Part shown: positions 36,128 through 44,275 of the stretch, in pieces
How positions within the stretch are numbered: position 1 is the first letter of the stretch
Layout: each line of letters begins with the position of its first letter
Assembly: GCF_026157035.1 (NCBI RefSeq)
Contig: NZ_JANJZA010000001.1
Span: 2,025,001 to 2,089,000, forward strand
Source: Sphingomicrobium nitratireducens
GTDB lineage: Bacteria > Pseudomonadota > Alphaproteobacteria > Sphingomonadales > Sphingomonadaceae
Length of the DNA stretch: 64,000 nt
Reading direction: 5' to 3'
Position numbers and translations under genes: made by a program
The notes under the pieces: generated by a model
Seen by the model: only the letters and a program-made list of their open reading frames with translations
What the model was told of the DNA's origin: nothing
Databases searched by the model: none

Positions 36128-36765
36128 ATTTTCTCGATTTTCCGCGCCGCCTTGTCGAGGATGCGCGCGATTTCGGCGATCGTCTCCTCGTCGGCGCCGT
36201 CCTGCGAGATTTTCTGCCAGAAGGCCGTCATGAGGTGCTTGATCGACGCCTTGATCGGCTGCGAACCCGCGCGCTCGCGATGTTCGCCATGCCGTTCGAG
36301 CCGCTCCATCAGACGCGCGACATCGTCGGCCTTGGCCTCGAGATAGGCGGTCCCGTCGTCGGTGATCGCGAACGGCTTCTTCTTGCCCTTGGCCTTGGCC
36401 TCTTCGATGAACCCCATCTCCTCGAGCAGGGTCAGCGTCGGGTAGACCGTACCGGGCGAAGGCGAATAGCCGCCGCCGGTCTTTTCCTCGAGCGCGCGGA
36501 TGAGGTCGTAGCCGTGGCGCGGCTCCTCGGCGATCAAGGCGAGCAGGACCAGCCGCAATTCGCCGCTGTCGAACATGCGCCTGCGCCCGCCGCCCTCGCC
36601 GCGATGGCGATGGCGATGGCGGCCGGGGCCGTGCCCGTCGAAATCGAAATTGAAGCGCAGCCCGCCGGGGCCGAATCCCATGTCGAACCCGCGCCCCTTG
36701 GCGCGCGCCAGGCGCGCCAGCTTCTTCATCCGCCTGATGTCGGACTTCCATTCATGGTGACTCAT
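36124..36765 (-). CDS. PadR-family transcriptional regulator
   Basis: A 213-residue regulator started at ATG 36765, nine bases after GAGG. A TTG at 36801 is possible but lies in the promoter. Residues 1-65 are Gly/His/Arg-rich (GRHRHRHRGEGGG), unusual for PadR and maybe metal-binding. The winged helix follows with FDSGELRLVLLALI, EPRHGYDLIRALEE and SPSPGTVYPTLTLLEE, then the dimerising C-terminal helices. PadR proteins usually repress adjacent genes until a ligand binds. Two identical palindromes overlap its own promoter, which points to autoregulation. Confidence 0.9.
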   Translation of the reverse strand: MSHHEWKSDIRRMKKLARLARAKGRGFDMGFGPGGLRFNFDFDGHGPGRHRHRHRGEGGGRRRMFDSGELRLVLLALIAEEPRHGYDLIRALEEKTGGGYSPSPGTVYPTLTLLEEMGFIEEAKAKGKKKPFAITDDGTAYLEAKADDVARLMERLERHGEHRERAGSQPIKASIKHLMTAFWQKISQDGADEETIAEIARILDKAARKIEKI

Positions 36766-36802
36766 CGCGTGTTTCCTCTTCACGTCACCGCTTCCCGCCA
36801 AG

Positions 36803-36828
36803 AGATATATCTTCGACTAGATATATCT
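36803..36828. promoter_or_regulatory. Double palindromic operator AGATATATCT, likely PadR site
   Basis: The perfect palindrome AGATATATCT occurs at 36803-36812 and again at 36819-36828, 16 bp apart, each followed by TTC. This AT island stands out in GC-rich DNA and lies between padR and rarA start codons. Position and symmetry fit operators bound by PadR dimers; binding itself is inferred. Confidence 0.75.
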
Positions 36829-36832
36829 TCAA
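36804..36832 (-). promoter_or_regulatory. Sigma-70-type promoter of the padR gene
   Basis: On the minus strand TTGAAG (36832-36827) and TATATC (36809-36804) are separated by exactly 17 bases. The -35 and -10 boxes each overlap one copy of the AGATATATCT palindrome, so a bound regulator would block polymerase. The predicted leader to ATG 36765 is about 30 bases. Confidence 0.65.
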
Positions 36833-36881
36833 CTCCTCGGGCGTGGCGTTCGTCGAAAAGTCTCGGCATAGCCGTGGGGAC

Positions 36882-38222
36882 ATGGCCGACCTGTTCGCAT
36901 CCGATTCCCCGCCCGACCCGCAGGCCGATGACACGCCCGGCGATGGGGCGCCGCTGGCCGACCGACTGCGCCCGCGAGCGCTGGGCGAGGTGGTGGGCCA
37001 GGAGCATCTCACCGGCCCCGACGGCGCGATCGGGCGGATGGTCGCGGCGGGCAAATTGTCCTCGATCGTCCTGTGGGGCCCGCCCGGCACCGGCAAGACC
37101 TCGATCGCGCGGCTGCTCGCCGATGCGGTGGGCCTGCGCTTTGCCAGCCTCTCGGCAGTGTTTTCGGGCGTTGCCGACCTGAAGAAGGCCTTCGCCGAGG
37201 CGAAGACGATGGCCAAAGCGGGCAAGAAGACGCTCTTGTTCGTGGACGAGATCCACCGCTTCAACCGCGCCCAGCAGGACGGCTTCCTGCCCTTTGTCGA
37301 GGACGGCACGATCACGCTGGTCGGCGCGACCACCGAAAATCCCAGCTTCGAACTGAACGCCGCGCTCCTCTCCCGCGCGCAGGTGTTGATCCTCCACCGG
37401 CTGGACGAGGCGGCGCTCGCCACCCTGATCGAGCGCGCCGAGGCCGAGACCGGCAAGACTCTCCCGCTCGATGACGACGCGCGGGCTGCCTTGGTCGCGA
37501 GCGCCGACGGCGACGGGCGTTTCCTCCTTAACCAGGTCGAAACGCTGCTCGACCTCGGCCTCGAAGAAACGCTCGATCCGGCCGGGCTCGCCCAGCTGCT
37601 CCAGCGCCGCGTGGCGGTCTACGACAAGGATCGCGAAGGCCACTACAACCTCATCAGCGCGCTCCATAAGAGCCTGCGCGGCAGCGATCCGCAGGCCGCG
37701 CTCTATTATCTCGCGCGCATGCTGGTGGCGGGCGAGGAGCCGCTCTACGTGCTGCGCCGGCTGGTGCGCTTCGCCAGCGAGGATATCGGGCTCGCCGACC
37801 CCAATGCGCTGGTCCAGTGCCTTGCGGCCAAGGACGCCTACGACTTCCTCGGCAGCCCCGAGGGCGAGCTCGCCATCGTCCAGGCCTGCCTCTACTGCGC
37901 CACCGCGCCCAAATCGAATGCCGCCTACAAGGCGCAGAAGGCCGCCTTCCGCGCCGCGAAGGAAACGGGAAGCCTGATGCCGCCGCAGAACATCCTCAAC
38001 GCCCCGACCAAGCTGATGAAGGACATCGGCTACGGCGCGGGCTATTCGTACGACCATGATGCCGAGGACGGATTTTCGGGCGCCAATTATTGGCCCGAGG
38101 AGATGGCGCGCCAGGATTTCTACGCCCCCTCCCCGCGCGGCTTCGAGGCCAAGATCGCCGAGCGGCTGCGCTACTGGGACGAGCGGCGCGCCGAGATCGA
38201 GAAGGGGCAGACAGGCGGATAA
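36882..38222 (+). CDS. rarA: Replication-associated recombination protein RarA (MgsA)
   Basis: A 446-residue AAA+ ATPase started at ATG 36882 after GGGGAC. The N-terminal tail (MADLFASDSP...PLADRLRPR) leads to Walker A GPPGTGKTS, Walker B LLFVDEIHRFN and sensor 1 GATTENPSFE. The C-terminal tetramerisation domain includes YYLARMLVAGEEPLY and RRLVRFASEDIGLA. RarA acts with SSB at stalled replication forks. It is divergent from padR, whose operator lies 54 bases before this start, so PadR control is possible. Confidence 0.95.
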   Translation: MADLFASDSPPDPQADDTPGDGAPLADRLRPRALGEVVGQEHLTGPDGAIGRMVAAGKLSSIVLWGPPGTGKTSIARLLADAVGLRFASLSAVFSGVADLKKAFAEAKTMAKAGKKTLLFVDEIHRFNRAQQDGFLPFVEDGTITLVGATTENPSFELNAALLSRAQVLILHRLDEAALATLIERAEAETGKTLPLDDDARAALVASADGDGRFLLNQVETLLDLGLEETLDPAGLAQLLQRRVAVYDKDREGHYNLISALHKSLRGSDPQAALYYLARMLVAGEEPLYVLRRLVRFASEDIGLADPNALVQCLAAKDAYDFLGSPEGELAIVQACLYCATAPKSNAAYKAQKAAFRAAKETGSLMPPQNILNAPTKLMKDIGYGAGYSYDHDAEDGFSGANYWPEEMARQDFYAPSPRGFEAKIAERLRYWDERRAEIEKGQTGG

Positions 38223-38263
38223 TAACGGTTATGATGACCCCGTAACTTTCTAAGGGGGAAGTC

Positions 38264-39565
38264 ATGTACCAGTCCGAAACGCCGGCCGCCTACTGGCGCG
38301 ACCAGCTGATCGAATGGGGGCCCAAGGTCCTCTTCGCCATCCTCATCCTCATCGCCACCCATTTCATCGCCAAGGCGGCGCAATGGGCGGTCTCGCGGCT
38401 GATCGACAAGATGCCGGTGTTGAAGCGCGATCCCGGCGTGGGCGGCGCGAGCATCGGTAAGGAGTTGGGTCGGCTCGCCTACTGGCTGGTGTGGCTGGTC
38501 GGGCTGATCGCGGCGCTCCAGCCGCTCGGCCTGTCCGGCGTGCTGACCCCCGTCACCAACCTCACCAACGAGGTATTCGCCTTCCTGCCCAAATTGCTGG
38601 GCGCGGGCCTGTTCTTCTTCGCCGGGTTGATCCTCGCGCGGATCGTGCGCCACGTCGTCGAGGCGGCGCTGGGCGCGATCAACCTCGAGAAGCTTGCCAG
38701 CCGCGCAGGGCTTTCGGTCGGCGCCGCGCCGGTCAAGGTCGATGGCGAGGGCGTCGCCACCGAGGGCGAGGCGCCCGCGCGCAGTTCGATCGCCAAGGCA
38801 GTCGGCATGACCGTCTCGGCGCTGATCATCATCTTCGCCGCGATCGGCGCGCTCCAGATCCTCGAGATCAGCGCGATTTCCGATCCCGCGACCGCGATGC
38901 TCAACACAATCGCGCTGGCCATCCCGCGCGTGCTTGCCGCGCTCGTCTGGCTGGCGATCGCCTTCCTGATCGGCAAGTGGGTCAAGACGCTGATCGAGAC
39001 GGTGCTGCCGAGCCTGGGCTTCGACGACAGCGTGCGCGCACTGGGCGTGATGCCGACCGCATCCAATCCCTCGCGCGTTGTCGGGTTCATCGCCTTCACC
39101 GCGATCCTGCTGGTCGCCGCGATGGAAGCCGCGCGCCAGCTGGGCGGCGACAATGTCGCGATCCTGCTGTTCCAGATCACCGAGCTGGGCGGCAAGGTCA
39201 TCTTCGGCACGGTCATCATCGTCGTCGGCCTGTTCCTCGCGCGCATCCTGTCGAACATCGTCGGTGCGGGCACGGGCGAAGGCACCTACGCCCAGACGAT
39301 CGTCAAATATGCGATCATCGCCCTGTTCACCGCGATCGGCCTGACCTTCATGGGGCTGGCCGACCAGATCGTGATGATGGCGTTCGGGCTGATCCTCGGC
39401 TCGGCCGCAGTCGCGACCGCGCTCGCCTTCGGGCTGGGCGGCCGCGACTTCGCGGCACGCATGCTCGACGAATGGCATCACGACACGCCGCCCGCGCCGC
39501 CGCCACCGCCGCGCCAGATCCGCAAGGCGCCGAGCGAGGACGACAGCCAGCCGCCGCTGGTGTGA
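38264..39565 (+). CDS. Multi-helix mechanosensitive channel-like protein (TM-helix repeats)
   Basis: A 433-residue membrane protein with about nine to ten helices. Repeated blocks of the form LPKLLGAGLFFFAGLILARIV and RVLAALVWLAIAFLIGKWV are the conserved TM-helix repeat placed in front of MscS pores. A pore-like helix GSAAVATALAFGLGGRDFAARM lies close to the end, and the protein then stops after a short Pro-rich tail, lacking the large MscS cytoplasmic vestibule. Such YjbJ/CmpX-like channels may be regulatory. The next gene begins on a GTG overlapping its stop. Confidence 0.82.
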   Translation: MYQSETPAAYWRDQLIEWGPKVLFAILILIATHFIAKAAQWAVSRLIDKMPVLKRDPGVGGASIGKELGRLAYWLVWLVGLIAALQPLGLSGVLTPVTNLTNEVFAFLPKLLGAGLFFFAGLILARIVRHVVEAALGAINLEKLASRAGLSVGAAPVKVDGEGVATEGEAPARSSIAKAVGMTVSALIIIFAAIGALQILEISAISDPATAMLNTIALAIPRVLAALVWLAIAFLIGKWVKTLIETVLPSLGFDDSVRALGVMPTASNPSRVVGFIAFTAILLVAAMEAARQLGGDNVAILLFQITELGGKVIFGTVIIVVGLFLARILSNIVGAGTGEGTYAQTIVKYAIIALFTAIGLTFMGLADQIVMMAFGLILGSAAVATALAFGLGGRDFAARMLDEWHHDTPPAPPPPPRQIRKAPSEDDSQPPLV

Positions 39566-40416
39566 CCGCGGCTCCGCCCTTCGCGTCGACCGTCGCGATC
39601 GACTGGTCGGGCGCGAAGGGCCGCCGCCACAAGGGGATTTCGATTGCCGAAGCGCGGGGGAGCGATCCTCCGCGCCTCGTACGTGCGGACCATGTCTGGT
39701 CGCGCAGCGAAGTGCTCGACTGGTTGCTAGAGCGTGCCGAACAGGAGCCGACCCTGTTCGGGTTCGATTTCTCCTTCGCTCCGCCGCGGATCGAGCGCGG
39801 GAGCTATCTGCCGGGCGAGGACGTGCCCTCCAGCGCAAAGCCGTTCTGGGCCTATGTCGAGGCGAACAGCGAAGACGAGGATCTTGGCGCTGCAAGTTTC
39901 CTGGAGCAGGTCCACCGCCCCCATTTCTATTTCGGCAAGGCCGACGGGCGAAAGGCAGACTACATGCATTTCCGCGCCGTCGAGAAGCGCTTCAACGCGG
40001 GCGGGGGCGGCAAGGCAGCGACGGTTTACGACGCGATCGGCGCGGCGCAGGTCGCCAAGGCGAGCTTTGCGGGCATGCGCCTGCTTCACCGCATCGACGG
40101 GCGCATTCCCGTCTGGCCGTTCGACCCGCTCCCCGAGACGGGCAGCGCGGTCGTCGAGATTTACGGGCGGCTCTACATCCGCAAGGCCGGGCTGCGCGGG
40201 ACCAAGATCAGGGACCGGGCCAGCCTGGACGCTGCGTTGGCGGCGCTGGGTAGCGCACCCTATGACGGCGACGCGGCGCTCAGCGACCACGATACAGACG
40301 CGCTGGTGACGGCAGCGGGAATGCGCTGGATGCTGCGCCGACCGGACGCGTTTATGCCCGGCGGCCTGACGCGCGAGATCGCGCGCACGGAGGGCTGGAC
40401 GTTCGGCGTGGTTTGA
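39562..40416 (+). CDS. RNase H-fold-like protein of unknown function
   Basis: A 284-residue soluble protein starting with GTG, which overlaps the channel stop by four bases. The opening VAIDWSGAKG...KGISIAEA, followed by LFGFDFSFAPP, looks like the Asp-bearing beta strands of an RNase H/actin-type fold, as in DUF429-related proteins. Further acidic residues occur in SDHDTDALVTAAGM, which could complete a metal site. No close named family is evident to me. It ends 22 bases before tRNA-Thr. Confidence 0.68.
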   Translation: MTAAPPFASTVAIDWSGAKGRRHKGISIAEARGSDPPRLVRADHVWSRSEVLDWLLERAEQEPTLFGFDFSFAPPRIERGSYLPGEDVPSSAKPFWAYVEANSEDEDLGAASFLEQVHRPHFYFGKADGRKADYMHFRAVEKRFNAGGGGKAATVYDAIGAAQVAKASFAGMRLLHRIDGRIPVWPFDPLPETGSAVVEIYGRLYIRKAGLRGTKIRDRASLDAALAALGSAPYDGDAALSDHDTDALVTAAGMRWMLRRPDAFMPGGLTREIARTEGWTFGVV

Positions 40417-40438
40417 GACTAGAGCGCCTGTCGCGGTC

Positions 40439-40511
40439 GCCGGATTAGCTCAGCCGGTAGAGCAGCGGTTTTGTAAACCGAAGGTCGCGGGTTCGACTCC
40501 TGCATCCGGCA
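40439..40511 (+). tRNA. tRNA-Thr (anticodon TGT)
   Basis: Acceptor GCCGGAT/ATCCGGC, D arm GCTC...GAGC, anticodon loop TTTGTAA with anticodon TGT, and T arm GCGGG-TTCGACT-CCTGC. The CCA end is not fully encoded (ACCG follows). Base pair 27-43 is a mismatch, the rest pairs well. Confidence 0.94.
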
Positions 40512-40518
40512 CCGCTCC

Positions 40519-42606
40519 TTAGAAGCTGAAGCGCGTTCCCAGGCGGAAGTCGCGGCCCGCGAGGGGCACGAAATCCTTGGTGAAGCTCGCATGGCGGCGC
40601 GCGTCGACGTCGAAGACGTTGTTCGCCGAGACGAAGATCACCGTTTCCTCGTCACGGCCGAACGGGCGCCAGCCGAGCGAGGCATTGACCATGGTGTGAC
40701 CGTCGGTCGCGGTCTCGAAGGCTGCGGTGCGGTTCTGGTCGGCGACCCATTCCACCTCGATGCGCCCGTCGAAATTGCCGACTTCACCGGTGAGGCCCAG
40801 CCCCAGCCGGAAGGGCGGGATGCGCGGCACCGGGTTGCCGTCGGCGAGCGTCGCGCGGACATAATCGGCGACGAGATCGCCTTTCACCGCCCAGTCGAGC
40901 CCTTCGGCCAGCGTCGCGCTCGCCTCCATCTCGATGCCCCAATAGGTCGCGTCCTGCTGGCGATAGGCGAACAGCGGGAGTTCGTCTTCCTCGAGCCCGG
41001 TGTCGGCCTGATAGATGAAGTCGGCAAACCAGTTGGCCCACAGCGTCGCCGAGGCCGCGACGCGGCGCCCGGCGTAGCGAGCAAACGCTTCCCCTCCCCA
41101 GCTCTTCTCGACCACCAGATCGGGATCGCCCAGCTCGTAGGACTGGGTCGCGACGTGGGGGCCGTCGGACAGGAGTTCTTCGGCAGAAGGCGCGCGTTCG
41201 GCGCGCGACCCGTTGACGCCGACCTTGAAGTCGTCGGTCACCTCGTAATTGAGCCCGAGCGCAGCCGAGATGGTCGTGAAATCGCGCGCGATCGAGACCG
41301 TGTCGGCGGTCACGTCGGTCCATTCGATGCGCGCACCGCCCTCGATACCGAGGCGGCCCGGTGCATATTCCTGCACCGTGAAGATACCCCACTGGTCGGT
41401 CGTGTTGGCGGGCACGAAGGCTTCCGCCCCGATCGCGTCGAAATCGCGCGTATAGAATTGCGCGCCGGTCGCGCCGTGCCAGCCGTCCGCGTCTCGCTGC
41501 TTCAGCTCGACGCGGCCTTCCATCCCGTCGGAGAGAAAGCGCGTACCGACCTCCTCGCCCTCGAGCTCGACATGCTCGTAATCGGCCATGCCGAAGCGCG
41601 CGGTGAGGCTTTCGAAAAAGCCCTCGAACTCCACGCGTGCGCGCGCGTCGAGGCGCTCCTGGTGCATGTCGATGCGAACAGGCGCCTCGCCTTCGGCCCC
41701 TGCCTCGTCCTCGCCGTCGCCATGGTGATGGCCCGCGCCGGGGCGCATCGGGACGCCATAGAAACTGTCGTAGAGCCCGTAGGACGCGCCCAGTTCGACC
41801 CGGTCGCCGATCCAGGCGAGGCCGACCGCGCCGCTGGTCTGTTCGGTCGCGCTGTTGGGCAGCACGCCGCGCAGGCCTGCCGCCTCGCGCGCCTCGGCCG
41901 CTTCGTCGGGTTCGCCTTCCTCGTCCGCCTCGGCGGCGAGGGCGAGCAGGTCCGCGCGCAGGGCAGGCGTCATGACGTAGTCGCCCACACGCACGTCCTC
42001 GGTCTTGCGCCAGCTGATGTCGCCGTGGGCCACGAAGCCTGCGCCCAACGACACGTCGGCCGCCGCGCCGAGCGAGACGCCGTCGTCGGCGCTCGAAAGC
42101 TGGCCGACCAGGTCGCCGTGAAAGCCGCCCTCGGGTACGCGGCGCGGGATGCGGCGGTCGATCACGTTGACTGCGCCGCCGACCGCCTGGCTGCCGAAGA
42201 TGAGGACGGCGGGCCCGCGAATGACCTCGATCCGCTCGGCAGTGAGCGGGTCGATCGTGACCGCGTGGTCGGCCGAGGTGTTGGAGACGTCGATCGCGCC
42301 CAGCCCGTCATTGAGGACGCGGATGCGCTCGCCCTGGAAACCGCGCAGCACCGGGCGCGAGGCGCCGGGGGTGAAGCTGGTCGCCGAGACGCCCGGCAGG
42401 CTGGCAAGCGTGTCGCCGACCTGGAGCTCCATGTTGCGCTGGAGCGCCGCGCCGTCGAGCACCGAGGCGCCTGCCAAGAGGTCGAGCCCCTCGATCACGT
42501 GGCCGGTGATGACGATCACGTCCTCGACCGGCGGGTCCTTCTCTTCGGACGGCGGGACATCCTGGATGGCGAGGAGGGAGGCCGAAGCCAGCAGCGAAAC
42601 GATCAA
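40519..42606 (-). CDS. TonB-dependent outer-membrane receptor, ZnuD-like
   Basis: A 695-residue receptor starting with TTG, seven bases after GGAG. A short signal peptide ends near LLAIQD, and the TonB box is close to DVIVITG. The plug domain runs from about 45 to 155 with RIEVIRGPAVLIFGSQAVGGAVNV, and a beta-barrel ends in the terminal Phe (GTRFSF). A surface loop near residue 285 contains RPGAGHHHGDGEDE, the His/Asp-rich zinc-capturing loop of ZnuD, and a second acidic loop precedes it. Import of zinc is therefore more likely than of cobalamin. Its 3' end lies eight bases from tRNA-Thr. Confidence 0.85.
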   Translation of the reverse strand: MIVSLLASASLLAIQDVPPSEEKDPPVEDVIVITGHVIEGLDLLAGASVLDGAALQRNMELQVGDTLASLPGVSATSFTPGASRPVLRGFQGERIRVLNDGLGAIDVSNTSADHAVTIDPLTAERIEVIRGPAVLIFGSQAVGGAVNVIDRRIPRRVPEGGFHGDLVGQLSSADDGVSLGAAADVSLGAGFVAHGDISWRKTEDVRVGDYVMTPALRADLLALAAEADEEGEPDEAAEAREAAGLRGVLPNSATEQTSGAVGLAWIGDRVELGASYGLYDSFYGVPMRPGAGHHHGDGEDEAGAEGEAPVRIDMHQERLDARARVEFEGFFESLTARFGMADYEHVELEGEEVGTRFLSDGMEGRVELKQRDADGWHGATGAQFYTRDFDAIGAEAFVPANTTDQWGIFTVQEYAPGRLGIEGGARIEWTDVTADTVSIARDFTTISAALGLNYEVTDDFKVGVNGSRAERAPSAEELLSDGPHVATQSYELGDPDLVVEKSWGGEAFARYAGRRVAASATLWANWFADFIYQADTGLEEDELPLFAYRQQDATYWGIEMEASATLAEGLDWAVKGDLVADYVRATLADGNPVPRIPPFRLGLGLTGEVGNFDGRIEVEWVADQNRTAAFETATDGHTMVNASLGWRPFGRDEETVIFVSANNVFDVDARRHASFTKDFVPLAGRDFRLGTRFSF

Positions 42607-42646
42607 CGAACAACTCCGGGTGGATCAGTCTTGGCCGCGATATAGG

Positions 42647-42661
42647 TGTAACTATGTATCA
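42647..42661 (-). promoter_or_regulatory. Possible weak metalloregulator site upstream of the ZnuD-like gene
   Basis: TGTAACTATGTATCA lies 41 bases upstream of the TTG start in an AT-rich patch. TGTAAC and TGATAC form an imperfect dyad that loosely recalls Zur boxes. The symmetry is poor, so this is only a candidate. Confidence 0.25.
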
Positions 42662-42735
42662 TGCCAAGGGACGGTCGGAAGGATCGTGGTGGGCGGGCGA
42701 TGAACCGTGCCTGCACGGCGCCCTGCCGAAAGAAA

Positions 42736-42773
42736 ATGGCGGCCCGGCCTTCAGGAGGGGGCCGGACCGCCAT
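42736..42773 (-). terminator. Terminator of the psp operon
   Basis: ATGGCGG-c-CCGGCC (42736-42749) pairs with GGCCGG-a-CCGCCAT (42760-42773), 13 base pairs with one mismatch. On the minus strand the stem is followed by TTTCTTTC. It lies 51 bases after the last psp gene. Confidence 0.85.
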
Positions 42774-42824
42774 GGGACCGGACGCGGGAAGCGAGGAAGC
42801 GTCCGTTCCGGGGGTTTGTAAGAC

Positions 42825-43061
42825 CTAGAGATCGATCCCTTCGGCGATCGCCTCAAGCTTGCGCACGCGCTCCCTCAGGTCCGCGATCTCGATCCGGCCG
42901 CCTGCCGGGGGCAGGTCGGGGTCGCCGCCGCGGGTCGCCAGTTCGAGCCGCTTGTAATCGATCCAGTTGGTCCAGCCGCGCAGGCCGGCGAAGGTGGCGA
43001 GGCCAAGCCCTGCAAGGGTGCTGGCGCCGACGATTCCAATGCTGAGCGGATCCATCATCAC
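42825..43061 (-). CDS. PspB-like small membrane protein
   Basis: A 78-residue protein with one N-terminal helix (LSIGIVGASTLAGLGLATFAG), a short linker and a C-terminal coiled-coil segment (IADLRERVRKLEAIAEG). The latter mirrors the end of PspB (LADEAKRMRERIQALE). Its ATG overlaps the pspC stop by four bases. In enterobacteria pspB precedes pspC; here it follows. With PspC it would form the inner-membrane sensor that relieves PspA inhibition of PspF. Similarity is by topology and coiled coil, so the name is provisional. Confidence 0.65.
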   Translation of the reverse strand: MMMDPLSIGIVGASTLAGLGLATFAGLRGWTNWIDYKRLELATRGGDPDLPPAGGRIEIADLRERVRKLEAIAEGIDL

Positions 43062-43459
43062 TTCTCCTCACGAAGCTTTTCGATTTCGCGGGCGAGCTCG
43101 TCGCTGTCCGCGCTGTTGAGGTGGTGGTCGATCGCCATCATGCGGCGGTCGGCATCGTCGAGCTTGGTGCGCAGGTCGTGGGTCGAACCACGGCGCTTGC
43201 CGATGCGCGCCATCTTCTCGAAGTCGCTTTCGTAGGCACCGCGACCGGCATCGACCTCGCGCTTGCGCTGGATCGAATAGTAGATGCCCATCGCGACATA
43301 GGCGATCAGCGCGGCTTCCCACTTGATGAACAGGAAGGTGGCGGCGAAGGCGACGCGGATGAAGGTCGGGTCGATCCCGAACTGGTCGCCCATGCGGGCG
43401 CACACACCTGCGAGTTTCTTGTCGGCCCGTGCCAGCGAGTAGCGATAGTCCTTGGCCAT
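43058..43459 (-). CDS. pspC: Envelope stress protein PspC
   Basis: A 133-residue protein with the PspC domain at residues 7-65: SLARADKKLAGVCARMG, then FGIDPTFIRVAF and a single strong membrane helix. The C-terminal half is a charged helix (LDDADRRMMAIDHHL), the coiled-coil part. PspC senses secretin mislocalisation or loss of proton-motive force. It follows pspA by 18 bases and overlaps the PspB-like gene. Confidence 0.9.
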   Translation of the reverse strand: MAKDYRYSLARADKKLAGVCARMGDQFGIDPTFIRVAFAATFLFIKWEAALIAYVAMGIYYSIQRKREVDAGRGAYESDFEKMARIGKRRGSTHDLRTKLDDADRRMMAIDHHLNSADSDELAREIEKLREEK

Positions 43460-43477
43460 GTTCCCCTTTTCCTTCCC

Positions 43478-44275
43478 TTAATTCTTCGCCGCGAGCGCGG
43501 CTTTCATCTTCGCGAGCTCGGCATCGACCTTCTCGGCGGTGCGCAACTCGGCGATTTCGTCCTCGAGGCTCTTGGGACCCGACAGGCCCAGCGCTTCGGC
43601 ATGGCCCTCGGCGAGGTCGGCGCGGCGCTCGAGCATTTCGAAGCGCGAGAATGCATCCTCGGTACGCTCACCATAGATCACTTCGCGGGCCCTCGCGCGG
43701 GTCATCGCGCTCTCGATCCGCGAGGCGATCGAGGCCTGGCGGGCGCGGGCTTCGCGCAGCTTGTTCTGCAGCTTGGCGATATCCGCCTCATAGCCGCGCA
43801 GCACTTCCTCGATCTGGCCGATTTCCTCGCCGAGGCCCTCGATCATCTCGCTGACCTTGGCCTTTTCGACCAGGGCCTGCTTGGCGAGATCCTCGCGGTC
43901 CTTCGACAGCGCCAGTTCGGCCCGCTCGGTCCAGCTCGTCTCGAGCGAACGCAGGCGGTCGCTGGCGCGGCGCATTTCCTTGATGTCGGCGATCGAGCGG
44001 GCCGCAGTGGCGCGGACCTCGACCAGCACTTCCTCCATCTCCGCGATGATCATGCGGATCATCTTCGCCGGGTCCTCGCTGCGGTCGAGCAGCTCGTTGA
44101 CGTTGGCGGCGATGATGTCGCGGGCCCGGGTAAAGATAGGGCCGGAGAGGATCGAGGTGACCTGCGTGCCCATGCGCTCCATGCGGGGCGCGGGACGCGG
44201 GGCGATCGGCTCGATGCGCTCGATCTGGGCCACGCGGACCTTCTTCTTCGCTTCGATGGGGGTCAAATCAGGCAT
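43478..44275 (-). CDS. pspA: Phage shock protein A with an N-terminal extension
   Basis: A 265-residue coiled-coil protein of the PspA/Vipp1 (ESCRT-III-like) family. The hallmark helix FTRARDIIAANVNELLDRSEDPAKMIRMII is present but begins at about residue 48, not at residue 4 as usual. If translation begins at ATG 44275 the protein has a 34-residue basic/proline-rich extension (KKKVRVAQ, PIAPRPAPR). ATG 44173 would shorten it but has poor ribosome-site spacing. ATG 44275 overlaps the stop of the preceding 44-codon gene by eight bases, which suggests coupled translation of the long form. PspA binds membranes and inhibits PspF in the resting state. Confidence 0.88.
   Translation of the reverse strand: MPDLTPIEAKKKVRVAQIERIEPIAPRPAPRMERMGTQVTSILSGPIFTRARDIIAANVNELLDRSEDPAKMIRMIIAEMEEVLVEVRATAARSIADIKEMRRASDRLRSLETSWTERAELALSKDREDLAKQALVEKAKVSEMIEGLGEEIGQIEEVLRGYEADIAKLQNKLREARARQASIASRIESAMTRARAREVIYGERTEDAFSRFEMLERRADLAEGHAEALGLSGPKSLEDEIAELRTAEKVDAELAKMKAALAAKN

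Noticed and set aside
38491-39561. Upstream extension of the RNase H-like protein frame through the channel gene
   Set aside because: The sequence before GTG 39562 is an Arg/Ala-rich shadow of the membrane protein. The GTG overlaps the channel stop as in coupled genes.
40519-42606. BtuB-type cobalamin receptor
   Set aside because: The plug and barrel alone do not separate the types, but the HHH-Asp/Glu surface loop fits zinc receptors and no cobalamin gene or riboswitch is nearby.
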